DNA of 15,255 nucleotides from JANXUC01 sp043749225 (GTDB lineage Bacteria > Acidobacteriota > Terriglobia > Terriglobales > Acidobacteriaceae): positions 1 through 15,255 of the forward strand of contig JAYVEP010000054.1 in the NCBI GenBank assembly GCA_043749225.1, read 5' to 3'. A program made the translations under genes and the position numbers. Below, piece after piece: positions 13,522-15,255 of this stretch. The stretch's first letter is position 1. Each line of letters starts with the position of its first letter. The notes beneath the pieces were generated by a model, which worked only from the letters and a program-made list of their open reading frames with translations, ran no database searches and was not told the origin of the DNA.

Positions 13522-14934
13522 ATGAAGCGCATTGCCATCATTGGTGGAGGGATCTCGGGCCTCAGCGCCGCTTACGAAATCGAGCAGCGCCGTAAGCAGG
13601 GCGCGGATGTTGATTACGTCCTCTATGAGGCGTCCAGTCGTTTAGGTGGTGTGCTGGTTACGGAACAGGTTGAAGGCTGCTTGATTGAAGCTGGCCCCGA
13701 TTCCTTTCTCAGCGAAAAGCCAGCTGCTGCTGATCTTTGTCGAGAACTGGGTATCGGCGACCAGATTATTGGCTCCAACGATAGCGAGCGCAAGACCTAT
13801 ATCCTGCTAGACAATCGCCTCGTTCCCATGCCGGACGGCCTGATGTTCCTGGTTCCGACAAAGATTCTGCCTACGTTTTTTTCGCCTCTGTTTTCGAGGT
13901 CGACTAAGTTTCGTATGGCGCGGGAGTGGTTTCATCCGCCGCACACATCTGTTCTGGAAGACGAAACCGTAGCTGCTCTCGTAGAGCGGCACTACGGTCG
14001 CGAGATGGTTGAGCGTCTGGCTGACCCTCTGCTTTCCGGAGTTTACGGAGGCGAAGCCGATCAACTCAGCGTGCGCGCAGTGCTACCGCGTTTTGCGGAT
14101 ATGGAAGCAAAATATGGAAGCCTCGGCCGGGGCATGCTAGCTGCGCGCAAGAACGCTCCAGCTTCTGCGGATCCGCCCCGACCGATTTTCTCTTCTCTAC
14201 GCGATGGTATGCAGAGTCTGGTTGCTGCGGTCACGGCGCGGCTCACCCCCTTGAATCTCCGCATCGGGCTTCCGATTCGCGAAGTGCAACGCCGGGAGTA
14301 CGGCTGGCTCGTCAACACCGAAGCTGGCGGATCAAGCTTCGATGGAGTGATTCTCGCGACTCCCACGACTTCCGCCGCTCAGTTGTTGCGAAACGCCGTT
14401 CCCCTCCTCGCGCAGGAGTTGGCGGACATTCGCTACAGCTCGTCCGTAACTGTTGGCCTCGTCTACGACGAAACGATAGCCTCGATGCTTCCTCCGGGAT
14501 TCGGTTTTCTTGTTCCTCGAACGGAAGGAAAACGCATGTTAGCCTGCACCTTCGTCCACAACAAATTCCCGCATCGCGCTCCAGTGAACCGTTGCATCCT
14601 ACGTTGTTTTTTGGGAGGCTCGCGCGACGAAGCCGTTCTCGATCTCTCCGAGCAGGAAATTCTCAGCACTGTGCGCCGGGAGCTGCAAGACATTCTCGAC
14701 ATCGAGGCCGAGCCGTTAGCCGCCCGCGTCTACAAGTGGCGCGGCTCCATGGCGCAATACGGCGTTGGACATCTTGACCGCATGGAACGCATCCGCAATA
14801 TTTTGCAGGAAACGCCTAGGCTCACGCTGGCGGGCAATGGCTACAGCGGCATAGGCGTCCCCGACTGTGTCCGCACCGGGCGCGAAGCGGCGAAGCAAAT
14901 GCTGGGATATCTCGGATATCCGACTCTCGCGTAG
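13522..14934 (+). CDS. hemY: Oxygen-dependent protoporphyrinogen/coproporphyrinogen oxidase (HemY type)
   Basis: This 470-residue flavoprotein catalyses the six-electron oxidation of a porphyrinogen to porphyrin near the end of haem synthesis. The FAD Rossmann motif GGGISGL lies at 8-14, an acidic ribose-binding residue at E36 in LYEASSRLGG, and the family motif IEAGPDSF at 55-62. The C-terminal FAD segment GNGYSGIGVPDCVRTG (438-453) is also typical. This is the HemY/PPO class, often labelled hemG in annotations, and unrelated to the flavodoxin-like E. coli HemG. Whether it uses protoporphyrinogen IX or coproporphyrinogen III cannot be read from sequence alone. ATG at 13522 is chosen because the nucleotide-binding strand starts at once; an in-frame ATG-like start 15 codons earlier would overlap hemE. 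Only 7 bases separate it from hemE and no ribosome site is visible, which suggests coupled translation. No ferrochelatase gene follows. Confidence 0.93.
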   Translation: MKRIAIIGGGISGLSAAYEIEQRRKQGADVDYVLYEASSRLGGVLVTEQVEGCLIEAGPDSFLSEKPAAADLCRELGIGDQIIGSNDSERKTYILLDNRLVPMPDGLMFLVPTKILPTFFSPLFSRSTKFRMAREWFHPPHTSVLEDETVAALVERHYGREMVERLADPLLSGVYGGEADQLSVRAVLPRFADMEAKYGSLGRGMLAARKNAPASADPPRPIFSSLRDGMQSLVAAVTARLTPLNLRIGLPIREVQRREYGWLVNTEAGGSSFDGVILATPTTSAAQLLRNAVPLLAQELADIRYSSSVTVGLVYDETIASMLPPGFGFLVPRTEGKRMLACTFVHNKFPHRAPVNRCILRCFLGGSRDEAVLDLSEQEILSTVRRELQDILDIEAEPLAARVYKWRGSMAQYGVGHLDRMERIRNILQETPRLTLAGNGYSGIGVPDCVRTGREAAKQMLGYLGYPTLA

Positions 14935-14950
14935 CACGAGTGCAATTTCA

Positions 14951-15116
14951 GTTTGTCATTCCGAACAGTTTTATCGTGAGGAATCTGCTGTTTTTTGTGG
15001 ATAGTAGTGCAGCTTGAAGGAAAAGATTCGTATCAGGGCATGCCTTCACGCATGCCGCAGGGAGATGAACAGAGCTACGGCTTTAGCCGCTGCCTTCGTG
15101 TAGAATAAAGCTCTGC
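14951..15116. repeat. Palindrome-rich spacer, probable dispersed REP-like element
   Basis: After hemY comes GTCATTCCGA with a matching GAGGAATCTGC (about 14955-14987), a short-arm inverted repeat of a type I recall as very frequent in acidobacterial intergenic DNA. Then come GGCATGC (15037-15043) with GCATGCC (15050-15056), CAGAGCT (15070-15076) with AGCTCTG (15109-15115), and inside the latter CGGCTTTAGCCG (15078-15089). Only one copy is in the window, so dispersed status is inference. Confidence 0.5.
15101..15106 (+). promoter_or_regulatory. Weak candidate -10 box for tRNA-Pro
   Basis: TAGAAT at 15101-15106 matches five of six -10 consensus bases and lies about 55 bases before the tRNA. 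No acceptable -35 box is seen 16-18 bases upstream, and the box lies inside the palindromic element, so support is weak. Confidence 0.2.
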
Positions 15117-15120
15117 CCCA

Positions 15121-15149
15121 CCTGATGCTGATCTCGACGATCAGTCAGG
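15121..15149 (+). other. Hairpin immediately upstream of tRNA-Pro
   Basis: CCTGA (15121-15125) pairs with TCAGG (15145-15149) and CTGATC (15128-15133) with GATCAG (15139-15144), with a two-base TG bulge and a TCGAC loop. A TTTCTT stretch follows. It could be a processing structure in the tRNA leader or an intrinsic terminator for upstream transcription; the T tract is short and interrupted, so neither is firm. Confidence 0.45.
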
Positions 15150-15160
15150 TTTCTTCCTGT

Positions 15161-15237
15161 CGGGACGTGGCTCAGCCTGGTAGAGCACTCGCTTGGGGTG
15201 CGAGGGGTCGGCAGTTCAAATCTGCCCGTCCCGACCA
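15161..15237 (+). tRNA. tRNA-Pro (anticodon GGG), CCA encoded
   Basis: The 77-base sequence folds as a complete cloverleaf. The acceptor arms CGGGACG and CGTCCCG pair perfectly, followed by discriminator A and encoded CCA. The D arm is GCTC/GAGC with a GG pair in the loop. The anticodon stem CTCGC/GCGAG encloses the loop TTGGGGT, with GGG at 15195-15197. The T arm is GGCAG/CTGCC around TTCAAAT. It closely resembles bacterial tRNA-Pro(GGG), which reads CCC and CCU codons. Loss of the first base G1 in favour of C1 is normal for proline tRNAs. Confidence 0.97.
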
Positions 15238-15255
15238 TTCAACAACTTACGGCGT

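Noticed and set aside
14958..14996. ATTCC/GGAAT arms followed by TTTTTT as a hemY terminator
   Set aside because: The arms are only five bases with a long loop, and six bases separate them from the T run; too weak to call, though it may contribute.
1..15255. CRISPR array, toxin-antitoxin pair or phage genes
   Set aside because: No regularly spaced repeats of 25-40 bases, no small gene pairs with ribosome sites and no phage structural motifs were seen on either strand.

Overview
The window looks like a chromosomal segment from an Acidobacteriota bacterium, probably of the Koribacter/Terriglobia type. This is inferred from four things: a very large Oar-like TonB-dependent receptor with an N-terminal carboxypeptidase-regulatory-like domain, paired secreted hydrolases with Ala-Gln style signal-peptide ends, moderately high GC, and a spacer repeat of a kind I associate with these genomes. 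No 16S or other decisive marker gene is present.

Layout. Positions 1-510 hold a decayed IS5-family transposase remnant (minus strand), a short direct repeat and a GC hairpin. An AraC-family regulator (771-1793, +) follows, with a dyad-symmetric candidate operator upstream. Convergent to it is a three-gene minus-strand block, in transcription order: a 1315-residue TonB-dependent receptor (8602 to 4655), an APC-superfamily amino acid/amine permease (4590 to 3223) and a D-amino-acid-oxidase/PuuB-like FAD oxidoreductase (3212 to 1827). The permease and oxidase are only 10 bases apart. The block reads as a possible outer membrane uptake, inner membrane uptake and oxidation route for an unidentified amine or amino-acid-derived nutrient.

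The divergent intergenic region (8603-9125) has no gene. It carries a 10-bp-phased array of GGAC repeats overlapping a plausible receptor promoter, and a separate plus-strand promoter. On the plus strand follow a secreted class-C-beta-lactamase-like serine hydrolase (9126-10538) and a secreted M28 zinc peptidase (10681-12345), closed by a strong intrinsic terminator at 12371-12400.

The right end is housekeeping: hemE (12468-13514) and the oxygen-dependent hemY-type porphyrinogen oxidase (13522-14934) form a 7-base-spaced haem operon. A gene-free spacer follows, packed with palindromes resembling a dispersed REP-like element (14951-15116). The last feature is a complete tRNA-Pro(GGG) with encoded CCA (15161-15237).

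I did not find a clear-cut novel defence or mobile system. The strongest items to follow up are the receptor-permease-oxidase block with its phased-repeat control region, the charged insertion in the M28 peptidase, and the palindromic spacer element.
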